DNA from: Unio delphinus
Taxonomy: Eukaryota > Mollusca > Bivalvia > Unionida > Unionidae
Direction: 5' to 3'
Assembly (NCBI GenBank): GCA_029339505.1
Contig: JAQISU010000233.1
Location: 3,210,001 to 3,274,000 of the forward strand
DNA: 64,000 nt
The translations under genes were made by a program, and so were the position numbers. Within the stretch, counting starts at the first letter, position 1. The number at the start of each line of letters is the position of its first letter. Positions 14,931 to 27,730 of this stretch are shown here, piece after piece. The notes below the pieces were generated by a model. The model saw only the letters and a list, made by a program, of their open reading frames with translations. It ran no database searches and was not told where the DNA came from.

Positions 14931-15305
14931 AACCCTATGATTCAAATATGACTAGTCATAAATCCCAAATTAGTCAACCCTATGATCCAAATATGACAGT
15001 AGTCATAAATCCCACATTAGTAGTCATAAATCCCAAATTAGTTAACCCTATGATCCAAATATGACAGTAGTCATAAATCCCAAATTAGTAGTCATAAATC
15101 CCAAAGTAGTCAACCCTATAATTCAAATTTAACAGTAGTCATAAATCCCAAATTAGTCAACCCTATGATTCAAATACGACAGTAGTCATAAATCCCAAAT
15201 TAGTCAAACCCTATGATTCAAATATAACAGTAGTCATAATCCCAAATTAGTCAACCCTATGATTCAAATACGACAGTTGTCATAAATCCAAAATTAGTCA
15301 ACCCA
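14931..15305. repeat. Minisatellite abutting the Maverick (about 47-bp unit, 7 copies)
   Basis: Units begin AACCCTATGATTCAAATA and continue with a CAGTAGTCATAAATCCC segment. Two units carry an extra 20-base sub-repeat. The array begins one base after the right target duplication and is absent from the left flank. Confidence 0.85.
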
Positions 15306-15607
15306 ACATTCACTAATTACAGAGATTTTGAACATATAGGTCAGTAATGACATGTAAATTTAACTGGCAAACGACAATTTTACATAAAAATTATTGTACA
15401 ATTACTGGGAGAGATATAACATGGAATTACTAAGGTTTAACATAACCACTGGCTGGCAGTAAGTGGATTTTTAGATCCTTAATGTGAATCACTGTGATCC
15501 TTGTCTAACCCCAAAAGTAGGCAAAATAAAATAAAAACTCATTGTTCTCCTTTGTCCTTCTGCACAAATAAAGAAACCAATTTTTCCAATTTCAACAAGA
15601 AATCTGT

Positions 15608-15861
15608 GGGGCCCCGAGTGGCCGAGTGGTCTAAAGCGCTGTCCGTTACGGACCACTGCCATCTCACCTCTGTCTGCGTGGGTTCGAGTCTAAGATTCGG
15701 CTAATGTAGTTAAGTGAGAAAGCTTGCCAGTAGCTTCTCGTTGGTCGGTGGTTCTTTCCGGGGTTTTTCCGGTTTCTTCCTCCACCACTAATACTGTCCG
15801 CCATGTATAGCCTATATATTGTGCTGAAAAATGGCGTTAAACCACAAAAAAACAAAACAAA
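15608..15861 (+). mobile_element. tRNA-derived SINE, family 1, with target duplication
   Basis: Head with perfect Pol III box A (TGGCCGAGTGG) and box B (GGTTCGAGTC), Leu/Ser-tRNA-like. Body follows, with tail 'aaaatggcgttaaacc' and an A-rich end. Flanked by a 14-bp direct repeat AACAAGAAATCTGT at 15594-15607 and 15862-15875. Another copy lies at 57268-57505. Confidence 0.9.
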
Positions 15862-16549
15862 AACAAGAAATCTGTATGGTGATTTTTCTTAATTAAAATG
15901 AACATTTCATTGATTTCAATTGTTTTCTTTCCAGAGATTTTGACTTTATAAAAACAGATTGCATTTATGCACATGTCATTGCTCTGTGGCAAAAATGAAA
16001 TGAAATACTAGTACTGTATGGTACTTCCTCGATTGTAATTCAAACTGCAAACAACAAAAATGATGGTTGCCCTTAACTTTAGGTGTCAGAAGATAAGGCT
16101 TAATCTTGTTTGTTTAATTATTACTCCTAACAATTTGCACAGACCTAGAAATGCCAGCGCATTATGTGATGGCAGATCTAGGTCTATATGGTTTGCAGTT
16201 GGACTCTTCTTATAAGCAAATATAGATGGTATAGACTTTCAATATTATTTTCAATGAGTTAATTTTCTTCTGAAATTTGAACTTTCTTCAAATGTTACTT
16301 TGTTTATTATAATATAAATGGGTACAAAGATTAAATGCAAAACTAATTAATGTGCCATTTCAGTAAAGGGATGCTACTCATCTGACAACTACCTGTAAAT
16401 AATTTGATCCTGGTCCACCCATAAATTTTATTCCATTTTTTTATTTATTCATTATTTTTGGAAAATAAAAAAGCAAAAACAATTCTGAATTTAAAAATCT
16501 AATAATATGGCACCATTTGGATGAACTAGACATCACATGAAGTTGTTTA

Positions 16550-16900
16550 GAAAAATCTGTGTTAATACCAGCATCTGTTTAGGAATAGCAGGAATAACGA
16601 GATTTTCAAGATGGACACTAGTGGTAGTATAGATCATCTTATTTACATTTAATACCAACCTGATATCACAAGAAGTATTTAAGTGAAAACCCTATGTTGT
16701 CATTACCATCCATTCAGGAAGAATGGCAATAGCAAGATTTTCAAGATGGCCTCTGTGGTGGCCATATTGGACTCAGATCCACAACATTTTCATTTCAAAG
16801 AGAAGTAATATGGTGAAAACTCTTGACAACAAGCCATCTCATAAACTCTTCTGGTACACAACAGGGGCAAAAATTGGTGTATATTTTTTAAGCAATAAAT
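16550..16900. repeat. Dispersed repeat, low-copy
   Basis: The stretch around 'gattttcaagatggcctctgtggtgg' resembles 35190-35370 ('gattttctagatggcctctgtag', then 'ctcttctggt'). Probably two old copies of one repeat. No gene is seen. Confidence 0.4.
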
Positions 16901-16929
16901 TTTGTTTTGTTTCTTTCATATGTAAAGCA

Positions 16930-17890
16930 TTTTTAACCCATTTTATCCTGAATACGACTATGGGCATAATGCCTCATTCTATCCTGAATACACCTGCGGT
17001 CGTAATATCCCATTTTATCCTGAATACGACTATGGGCATAATGCCTCATTCTATCCTGAATACACCTGTGGTCGTAATATCCCATTTTATCCTGAATACG
17101 ACTATGGGCATAATGCCTCATTCTATCCTGAATACACCTGTGGTCATAATATCCCATTCTATCCTGAATACGACTATGGGCATAATGTCTCATTTTATCC
17201 TGAATACACCCGTGGTCGTAATATCCCATTTTATCCTGAATACGACTAAGGGCATAATGCCTCATTCTATCCTGAATACACCTGTGGTCGTAATATCCCA
17301 TTCTATCCTGAATACGACTATGGGCATAATGCCGCATTTTATCCTGAATACACCTGTGGTCGTAATATCCCATTTTATCCTGAATACGACTATGGGCATA
17401 ATGCCTCATTTTATCCTGAATACACCTGTGGTCGTAATATCCCATTTTATCCTGAGGTCGTAATATCCCATTTTATCCTGAATACGACTACGGGCATAAT
17501 GCCTCATTCTATCCTGAATACACCTGTGGTCGTAATATCCCATTTTATCCTGAATACGACTATGGGCATAATACCTCACTCTATCCTGAATACATCTGCG
17601 GTCGTAATATCCCATTTTATCCTGAATACGACTATGGGCATAATGCCTCATTCTATCCTGAATACACCTGTGGTCGTAATATCCCATTTTATCCTGAATA
17701 CGAGTATGGGCATAATGCCTCATTCTATCCTGAATACACCTGTGGTCGTAATATCCCATTTTATCCTGAATACGACTATGGGCATAATGCCTCATTTTAT
17801 CCTGAATATGACTATGGTCATAATGCCTCATTCTATCCTGAATACACCTGTGGTCGTAATATCCCATTTTATCCTGAATACGACTATGTT
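16930..17890. repeat. 72-bp minisatellite, about 13 copies
   Basis: The unit consists of two related 36-bp halves, 'ATCCTGAATACGACTATGGG' and 'ATCCTGAATACACCTGTGGT' with their spacers. Because 72 is a multiple of three and the unit lacks stops, long open frames appear on both strands; they are products of the repeat and not genes. A short deletion interrupts the order at about 17447-17470. Confidence 0.95.
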
Positions 17891-18744
17891 CATACTTTAC
17901 TAGATATGTGTGTGGCGTCAAAAATATGTGTTCTAAATTCACAAATATTTGTTCACTTCTTCACCAACATAAGAAATCGTTAGAGCACACATGCAAAATG
18001 AAATATTTACAAAACTGTGGTGGGAAAAGCAAATGTTGCTTTAAAAACAAATGATAAAACTCAGATGTAATAATTGATGTTGACAGCGATGGTAGTGGTA
18101 TTAAAGTCTACGATATAGATGATTCTGATGACAATATTGACTTAAATGATGAAATTGAATTAAGTTGATGAAAGAGATATGTATGGCTTGGTACACGTTT
18201 TGATGGAGAATGAAGCTGACTTTGAAAGCTTTCAAAAGGAATGGTGGGTCTGGACGTTAATTCACCTCGACTGCAGCCACGATTTAAATTGACAAAATAT
18301 TGTTATTGCTGACATAGTGATGATGTGGACTTCAAAATTTGGACAAACATTGTTCTGATTAATTTATGACAAATGTTCATGAGAAACTGCATGCTGAAGT
18401 ACATGTTCTAGAGTGTAAAGTAAACAAATTGTTCCAGGTGTTTAGTTGTCCAATTGTAGTAAAATTATTAAAACTTTTAAACTAACAGTGCTAGAAACTT
18501 CAAGTCTGGACAAAAATACTAGAAATATAAGTATGTTTATTTTATTCAAATACATGTACATGTACTACTAGGAGAATTTCTTTCATCTTCATAAACGAAA
18601 GATTCACTGAACATCATAGTAAGGTTTATTATTTGTTTTGTTTCTACTTTCAAGTTATATTTCACATCACAGTTGTGAGCAAGTACACTGATAAATGATA
18701 ACAAAACATACATCACTGTGTTGCAAGTTGTATTATCTTTTCAG

Positions 18745-18785
<41 letters not shown>

Positions 18786-19325
18786 GCTGAATATAATTTA
18801 AAAGAGAAATAACAATGTTAAAACATTTTTAGTAAACATCGTGAAGGTCATCACAATTTATGCTGCTAATGTGCTGTTTTGCCAGTGTATTGAATGAGGT
18901 GCTGCAGTTGACTTTGTTAAGCAGGATAAAATGGGTTTTACAATTTTCTCTATATCAGACTTAATATCAGATAATATTTTAATATTTCATATCTGTTGCC
19001 AGAAAATTGAAAACTTAAAATTTCAATCCACAAATTTTAAATAAGAAAAATGCTGTCTGATGTAACGTCTAGCAGGAAGTTAAATCTTTAAAAAATCTGC
19101 ACCGTCTCTCTCTTTTAACCACACAAATTTGACATTTTAAAGATTTTGCTCAAATTATAATTGTACTGAAGCATCATTTTTTTTCAGAAATTCAGGTGAA
19201 AATTATGTGACTGTCAACATCACAACAGTGTATCTATCCATCTTAAAACTTACATGGTCGTTTTTTTTTTTCTTCAGTATTTGCATATTAAAAGTTCGAA
19301 TAATACACATTACACATAAAATAAT

Positions 19326-19530
19326 TACCATATATACTCACTTGTAAAACTAGTCCAACTACAAACTGCACAGACCTAGATCTGTTTTGTGTAATGCACT
19401 GCAGATCTGTGGCTGTGCAGTTTGTCAGGAGTAATCAGTAGAATACAATATAACTAAGACCTGTAGGAATATATACAATGGCTGATCATGGTCTTTGTTG
19501 ATTGCAGTTTCACTCAGCTTGTGAGCAAGC
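19326..19530. mobile_element. TA-flanked MITE, family A
   Basis: Starts TACCATATATACTC and contains 'aaactgcacagacc' and 'gtgcagtttgt' segments in inverted arrangement; the right end is decayed ('cagcttgtgagc'). Related copies occur near 16130-16225, 20228-20422, 21040-21245, 32370-32722, 36800-36912, 52710-52900, 54305-54515 and 61025-61130. Confidence 0.65.
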
Positions 19531-20227
19531 ATTGATGATAAAAGTAATTTCTTGAGATCAGCTCATCTGTTAATGAAAGACTCAAATTGAATAATATACC
19601 ATAATGAGAAGTCATGACCAATTGAATAAGAGTAATACACAAAATTCAATGAGCCATTACCATGATGATAGTACCAGCTATCCATTCCTTCAGAGTTGCC
19701 AGCCAGTTCTAGTGACTTAGCCAACACAAGTGAGTTACTGTACAGCTAGTATAGTGTCCGAGTCAAATGAGATCTTTTTGAATATGGGTGCAATTTCATT
19801 TTCTACTCTGTGATATACATGTTCCTGTACACAATATGCAACAAAGACAAAGAAAACATTCCAAGCTGAAAGACAGATTTTTTTTTTGGTTACTATTGCT
19901 ATCGTGTTACATTTTCTGGGATGATGAAACACATTTTAAAATAAAAGTGCTTATTGTGAGGGTAACTAAAAGGGATGAAAAAAAAAGTTTATGGACTTGA
20001 AGTGACTGGTGATTAGTCATGCAGTGTAAAAAATGTACAACTTAATACCAAAAATGAATACAGAACATTTTTTTAAAAACTAGAAATATATAACACTTAG
20101 TCATGCGTTATGAAAACCAATACTGGCATTTAGTAGGGGAGTAAAAAATATTTTATTTCTACACTGCTATTTAGCCATGTGTACTGAAAATATACCACAA
20201 GCTCAAGAATGATCACAATGTATTTTA

Positions 20228-20422
20228 GATACTGTACATATGTACTGGATCTAACTACACACCATACAGACCCAAATCTGCCACCATATATGATGCCAAC
20301 AATTTATAAATATAAAAAATCAATAAAAATAAACAACAGGCCATGACCTGCTAACACATTGCATGATTGAAGATTACGGTCTATGTTACCTGGACCCAAC
20401 TTTTATGCGAGTATATATGGTA
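20228..20422. mobile_element. TA-flanked MITE, family A
   Basis: Ends with GCGAGTATATATGGTA, the inverted form of the TACCATATATACTCGC start of the family. Confidence 0.6.
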
Positions 20423-21039
20423 TCTTCCTGTTTTATAAAGTTCCACATGTAGTCAAATTGTGCCATATAATTTGCAACTCTGCACAAAAATTGTCTAAAT
20501 GTGGTACCATTCAGAATGGAATAAACATATAAGTAAAACATATTCAATTATTATTCTACAAAGAAAAGTTTACAATCCCTGACATGTCTGCCCAAAAAAA
20601 ATCAGGCATGTTCGCTGTTATAATTTTACCTTTGAATTTATGCACATTGGACTGAGCTATTATCTAACACTGCTTTTCAGTCAGCAAAATTTTGCAAAAT
20701 GACTTTGTAAACAAACCTAATGAATGATTAATTACACCAAAGTTGCCAAAATATCCCATAATTGGCAGCAAAAGAAATCTTTGTACTCTATATTTCAATC
20801 AAATGTAGAACAGGTGTCAATATTTCCCCTTGTCTGATACATAGTGTACTTAGACTGGTAAGGTCTTTACTTTATTTCCTAAATCCAAAGTGGTCCTTTT
20901 TGAAAACTAATTTACCAATTAAGGTAATTTATACACATTAGCTATAAAGAACAAATTCTTGCTGACTTTTCGAAACCATTTGTTGGTATTCAGTGCCAAT
21001 ACATTGTCACAGGTATGTACAAGAACATACAGTCTATAC

Positions 21040-21245
21040 TTGCTAATAAGTAAAGTTAAACAGACAGTTGCTTAGACCCATATCTACCATTGAATTAAGC
21101 GCCAGCAGATTTGGGTCTGTGCAGTTTGTTAGAAGTAATCAGTATGACAAGCAACATATACCCTGATCAACAGCTGCATTATGCTATGGCGCATCAGGAT
21201 CTTTGTTATTTGCAGTTTGACTGGACTTATAACCATGTACAACGG
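21040..21245. mobile_element. TA-flanked MITE, family A
   Basis: Contains the internal 'agatttgggtctgtgcagtt' and 'tttgcagtttgactggactt' segments of the family; both ends have diverged. Confidence 0.55.
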
Positions 21246-22519
21246 TACTCTATGAATTCTCAAGGAGTTTCACACAGAGAAAGTTTCCTTCTATCATTGC
21301 CATTTAGAGGGAGTGGATTTAATGAGAACATTTTCAATGAATAGATCCCTTTATAATATGTTTCAACTCGTTTGGCCCCAATCCAGTCAATGCACATGAT
21401 CTGGTTTCTGCAATCAATAGCCGATCCCGCCATTGGTCGAAGTTTCTTGGCTGCATTCAATGGCTGATCCTGTCTTTGGTTGCTTTAAATTTGTGTTAAA
21501 TACAACCTCACTGACTGGTTACAAATGGGGCTTTCCTAAGAATCAGACAAATATTAACCAATCAGAAATGATTTTACTTCTTTTGTGCAAATTTGAATTG
21601 TTCATAAACCAAAAGTTACCAATTGAGAGCAGTTTCACTACATGTGTTCTGTTCTTGAGAAAAAAATGTCTTGATAATTGGATGTCTGGATGACTGAATT
21701 TGGTCAAAAAGGTTAACTGTAAAACTGAAATATATAATAACAGGCCTGACAAATTATTCTTGTGTGTGAACACTTATCTAAAATGGCTTTGATCAAGGTA
21801 AATTAGTTTCACATGGATCCAATTCACACCTCTGCTATTAGGTGATTAACATGTATATGCAATTAGGAAACAATTGACAACTTGTGTGCACTGAATTATG
21901 TTGGCTTGGACTAAAGAATGCCTTTGATCAGACCATTACAAGTCTTTGATGTGCTTGAATAGCTTGAGACTTTTGTACCACAAATTATGTCTCAAAGCAC
22001 TTGCATAATGACAAGTGGGTGTAGGAGCAAACTTGGTCATTGCTTCACTCTCCATCTTTCACAATTACAATCACTATTAAGGAGATAATTTATATGTATT
22101 ACCTTTGTAATTATAACTGTTTACGGCTATCTTTTATTGTAAATGTTTCTTATTTCTGTTACTGTACTCAGTGTTGGCATTGTAACAGGCAAATTAGTTT
22201 CATTTACCGATATATATATTTAATAAATTAAAATTTGAGGTGACACAGTAGTAGTCCATACAAGTGAATAATCTGGATAACTGCCATATGGCTAATCAAT
22301 GTTATATAAGTATATACTTTGAGTTTACATGTTCCTAACACTAATAAATAGCAATTGTGAGACACATGTAACTGGTTCAAATGCAACAATTTGTGACATG
22401 TAACATTTATCTTATCTAATGGGGAATGAATCCAATTTAAACTGTGAAAAAATATAAATAAATACATGTACTAGGAATGTCAAAATCAAAACAGAAATGT
22501 TACATTTTGTTAATCCATG

Positions 22520-22692
22520 TTCCACCTGCTCATTGCTCTGGTGGATTGCTGGAGGCTGCGTTCAAACTGCACCCAAGTCATACCAAAGACTTTTTAAAAA
22601 AATGGTACTAGCATCTGCCTAACCTTAGGCACTCCTCATTAAGAAGTTAGTGTTAGGATTGGTCATCCTAGTCAGGATAATGTGATTGTGTG
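22520..22692 (+). mobile_element. SINE family 2, partial copy
   Basis: Has 'gttcaaact' (box-B-like), 'caaagactttttaaa', 'aagttagtgttagga' and 'gtcaggataatgtgattg', matching a second copy at 30722-30965. It runs into a TA microsatellite. Confidence 0.65.
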
Positions 22693-22696
22693 GTAT

Positions 22697-22767
<71 letters not shown>

Positions 22768-22775
<8 letters not shown>

Positions 22776-23186
22776 AATGCCCCAATGCTATACATCACTT
22801 AATTTATAATAACCAACATTTTCAAAATTTAATTAAATAAACTATAGGTTGGTTTAGAAGAGTCCATCATGACTTTGTCTAAATTGAGGCCTCGTCACGT
22901 GAAGTGGTTGCAAAAGCCATACGACTGCTGTGATACCTCACTATAAAACCATTCCTAATCCCACTGCCTAATATATATATATATGCAAATGCCCCAAGGC
23001 TATATATACATCACTTAATTTATAATAACCAACATTTTCAAAATTTAATTAAATAAACTATAGGTTGGTTTAGAAGAGTCCATCATGACTGTCTAAATTG
23101 AGGCCTCGTCACGTGAAGTGGTTGCAAAAGCCATACGAGTGCTGTGATACCTCACTATAAAACCATTCCTAATCCCACTGCCTAAT
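22768..23186. repeat. Tandem duplication of about 205 bp
   Basis: Segments 22768-22972 and 22980-23186 are nearly identical, starting 'atatatgcaaatgcccca' and ending 'aatcccactgcctaa'. They differ by a few small indels, so the event is recent. The first 30 bases look like the 3' part of SINE family 2. Confidence 0.92.
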
Positions 23187-23944
23187 TACAATGCAAGCAA
23201 GGTCATGGATCTTGCAGAACTTAACTAATGCTAATCCATTATTGCCACTTAATTATTTCACATTATTTTAGTTCCTGGCAATTCAGAAACAATTATAATG
23301 CACCATCACATTGATAAATACCTTCTTGTATATACCTTTCTGAAAACAAATTGCTACCACATAAATCTTACATGGTGACCTTATTTATTGTGAATCACTG
23401 TTACGACTCCCATATGTAAGGCTTGGAAGTAGGTGACAAGTACAACAATGGGGGGGTTGGGAGACACAATATGAAAATAAAGATACATAAAACATTAAAC
23501 TACAGAATAAATAAAACAAAGATATCAACACGGATAAAAGGATATTGACAATATTACGCACCAAATTAACAACAAAAACCTACAAATATGATAAAACAGG
23601 ACACACAATCTATTGCTACAAATCTCTGGATTTAAGAGATGATGGACACATGTTTATTTAAAAGTTTTTTTTAAAGCTATGTTAAAAATTCAAAATCATG
23701 CACACACATTGACATTTTTGTCAGAAAAGTAAAAACAGTATCATCTGCAATATGCTTTCAGATCAATAGATATCCACAAAACATTCATTAATCCAATTTT
23801 TTAAACACAAAATGATATTTACTTTAATTACATATTTCATAGTGAGATAATGAAAATTATCACATGGAGAAAAATTATTTTGCCATTGTCGACATCACTT
23901 GTCTCTACTTTCATTTCCCTTTTAGGAAATAAATCAGCCTTTTA

Positions 23945-24238
<294 letters not shown>

Positions 24239-27153
24239 GTTTGTATTTAAAAGGAGATACCATCTACAATGCCTAAAACTGAACTCAAAAAGTAGTCCTG
24301 AAATAGTAAGCATCTTTCGTTAGTTTTCCACATATATCCTGCAACATATTAAAGGCAGAACATGCTTAACTTTTAGCATTGATCATTCTGTCACCCAAAT
24401 AGTATCATATGCCTTTTGAACTCGACAACAGACACATCTGGAATCACATCACAATTAATACTTCCAGTTCAGTACCCACGAATGTAATTCTAGTCTATTT
24501 TTAGAACATTTTTTCTGCTCTCATTTTGGTGGTGATAGAAGAGTTATATTGATACATTTTTGGTAAGAATTTAAAGGTAATTGTTTATTCTAGAGAATAC
24601 AAGCTGAGAGAGTGGTTGTCAGTGTGTAATTTAGCGACAGTGCACATGGAGTAATAAGCCCTTGGTGATGATCCAGAAATGAAATCTGTGTTCTGTGTAC
24701 ATGCTGTTCTGTTTACAGTGCAGCCGCTCAAAAAAATGCAGGTGAACCCTTGACAAGAACTTTACCATGAAGTCATCTTTGGATGTCGTTTAGATTAACA
24801 TATGATTTGTATTGATTGTCACACAGTTGAAAGGTCAGTACTGAGAAATATATGTAGAGAACATATAGTAAAATTATTTGTGGTGTATGGCCATCTGTAG
24901 GAAATGCTTGGTTAAATATAATTTTAACACAGTGTACAAGTGCATGCACATCTATCCAACTCTTCCACAACCACACTGAATAGACTAGATGTGAACACTA
25001 AAAAAACAAAAAGAGAAAACTGGCCATTCCAGTTTCATAATGCCAAGCATTTGCTACTAAGTTTCCATATACTTGAACCAATCTGACCACAAAATATTCT
25101 TTATGCGATAACAGAAATCATCTGACACAAAGCTCCCAGTAGCAATATTAATCAGAAAGATACAGAATTAGATCAGATATACCTGTACCAATTGCATAAT
25201 CTACACTAATTAAATGGGAGGCCAGACTTTTCTAACTAAGGTGTACATAACAGTCTAGTTGTGTTAAATGTGCATTTCCAACTGAGGTATCTTTTCCTGT
25301 AAGAGTGACAGCCCACTTAATGCTCAATATTGGTGATGTTAAACAGAAAGAATGGTCTTCTGTCCTAAACATATGATAACCTATGCATAGAAAAGAGAGC
25401 ATAGTAATATAATATGTTATAATGTAATAATGTAATATTGTATCAAAAGTAAAATCTGTGTTCATCTCTCCACATACAAGTTCACACCTAGAAAATAGGA
25501 TAGAACACTATGATGTCTTTGAGAAAGAACAATCTTCAGATTTGCTTACCTGCTAGTGTGTCCCTCTCAGCCATTAGAAAAGTTTATTCAAAAACAAGGT
25601 AGACTAGAGCAACATGGACTATAATTAGTGTAATCACAAGCAGTTATAAGGTCTGATGATCGTCTGTCTATTAAATGAGCTGTACCGGTATTTAAATACG
25701 AGTAAAACATTCCTTAGTTTCAACTTCACGTTCTTTCCCCTGACTTAAGTTTTACAAATGGAAACCGATTTTCTGAGCATATGACAATTGAAGCTAGAGT
25801 TAAACCTAGCATTTAAGCAAATAAGTAATATCAACTGTTCACGGTACAACATTAAGTATGACAAGTGTAGGAATACTATAATAAACGACAATGCATATTT
25901 GGTTTCCAAATTAAAAGTTTGCTCTATTTTCATTTTTATAATTCATAATTTACCAAGATACCACTCTTGTCTGGAGTTAAGAGTTAAGAAGTTAAGTCTT
26001 AAGAAGTTCCATTTTTCAAGGTCAAAAGGCATTGATTTAAGAAGGGAAAATATCCGTAATTGCTGTTGATACCTTTTATTTGTTATTCAAGGTTCTTGTC
26101 AAAATCATTTTATCATGCAGTAATTTTGTATGGCAATAAAGATATAAACCTATGATTTACAATGATATTTGAAGATGTGTACATGTAGGTTAGTATATAA
26201 ATTGCAAAAATTAAAAAGGCATTTCTTATTTATCCTTTACATAAGTTAACCTGACATCCATAAATTTCAGACTCATTTCAAATGTAACCTAAGAACTGCA
26301 TAGTTGTAGCCATAATATCACTTAATGAAAAAAGGTGTGGCTCTAGGTAAATATGGAATATATGTATGTACCAATGAATAAAATCAATTGACAGAATAAA
26401 CAAATAAATATTCAGATGACTTGGTTTGGGTTTTAATAACAATAAAATCAAAACCTCATCAAACAACACAAATCTTCTACAATGACAATCAAACCTGGAA
26501 AGTAATACTCACTTATTAATTACAAAGACAATGACCTCATTCACTCAGCATTATGAATTGACTCCAAAGAAAACATAATGGACTTTTATGAACCGTTTCA
26601 AATTAGTTCTCATTAGGGCCTTTTGCAGTTTCTCATAAAAGATGATTCACAATGCACAACTGTGGCAGCTGCTTTTAAAGTATAAATGGTTAATGGGGAT
26701 TTACAGTACTTTGGCACTACAACGGAGGTTAGTAACATGTACTTTAGCCTGGATTTTGGTCTGTAGCAATTGATGGCTACCTGCTTCACATATAGATTTT
26801 AGAAAAGAGTAGCCAGACAACAATTTGTGTGTTTTTTTAATAGCACAAGTACTCTCATAAACAGTCTTAGATTAAAAGGCCTAAATAATGGTAAGTGGTA
26901 GTAATTAATGGTTATGCATAGTGGTGTTGATTTAGAACAATCTGCACTTTGTCTGCAGACACTCTTAAATAGTCTTGGTTACAACAAATTAAAGGTTTTC
27001 TAGAATTCTTTCTCTTGTACAACTTATGATCAGCATAACCAAAAGCTTAAAAAAGACTTACTATTTATTTTTAATTTTAAAAAATTTAAACAATTTTAAT
27101 TTCTTTCAGAATTTATCAGAAATATATTTAATATGCACTTGCCATGTGGCATC

Positions 27154-27730
27154 TCAGGCAGAGATAATGCCTGAATGTTTGTTCTCAGTATGTTTGTTTC
27201 GGCCATATACAGGATGGTTGTTATAGTTGAAACTTTTTTGTAATACTAGCATTAATTCAGTTTTATCTGAATTAAGTGTAACTAGCCAATGCCTGAACCA
27301 TTCATTTATCTTTTCATTATCTGAGTTTAAGACTTGATCAGGTAAGATCTGATTACCTACCATCATATATTATATTTGAATCATCAGCAAAAAGTCTACT
27401 CTGATTCTGTATTCTCCACATCATTGATACAAATTATGAACAGTAATGGTCCAACAATGGACCCCTGCAGGACACCAACATTGATGCAGTGAACATCTGT
27501 GAAATCAGAATTTATAATAACTTGTTGTTTTCTTGACAGTAAGTTCTTTTCAAACCACAAAAACAAAGTTCAATGAATACCATTTTAGTTTTGACAGAAA
27601 CCTTTCATGCCAAACTCTGCTGAGTTTTATTAATATTAAAGAAAATGGTCCCAACACCCTTGTCTTGGTAAAGTGCACACCAAAATGTTTTTGTAAATGT
27701 CTGTTAAATGTTGATGAATTACCTCGTTAA
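27154..27730 (-). pseudogene. Non-LTR retrotransposon reverse-transcriptase fragment
   Basis: Minus-strand pieces in shifting frames show the RT order: 'SRKQQVIINS', 'GVLQGSIVGPLLFIICINDV' (motif 4/B), 'FADDSNI' (catalytic motif C) and 'KINEWFRHWLVTLNSDKTEL'. Stops and frameshifts separate them, so it is a dead Jockey/CR1-type remnant. No endonuclease part was found nearby. Confidence 0.8.

Noticed and set aside
14931..15305. CRISPR-like array next to the Maverick
   Set aside because: The units repeat whole, without unique spacers, and the genome is eukaryotic; it is an ordinary minisatellite.
16933..17942. Long repetitive open frames on both strands
   Set aside because: They come from a 72-bp minisatellite whose unit length is a multiple of three and which has no stops; no start context or unique domain.
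18070..18166. Acidic peptide frame ('DVDSDGSGIKVYDIDDSDDN') as a transposase tail
   Set aside because: It resembles the acidic ends of some transposases, but nothing else of such a gene is found around it.
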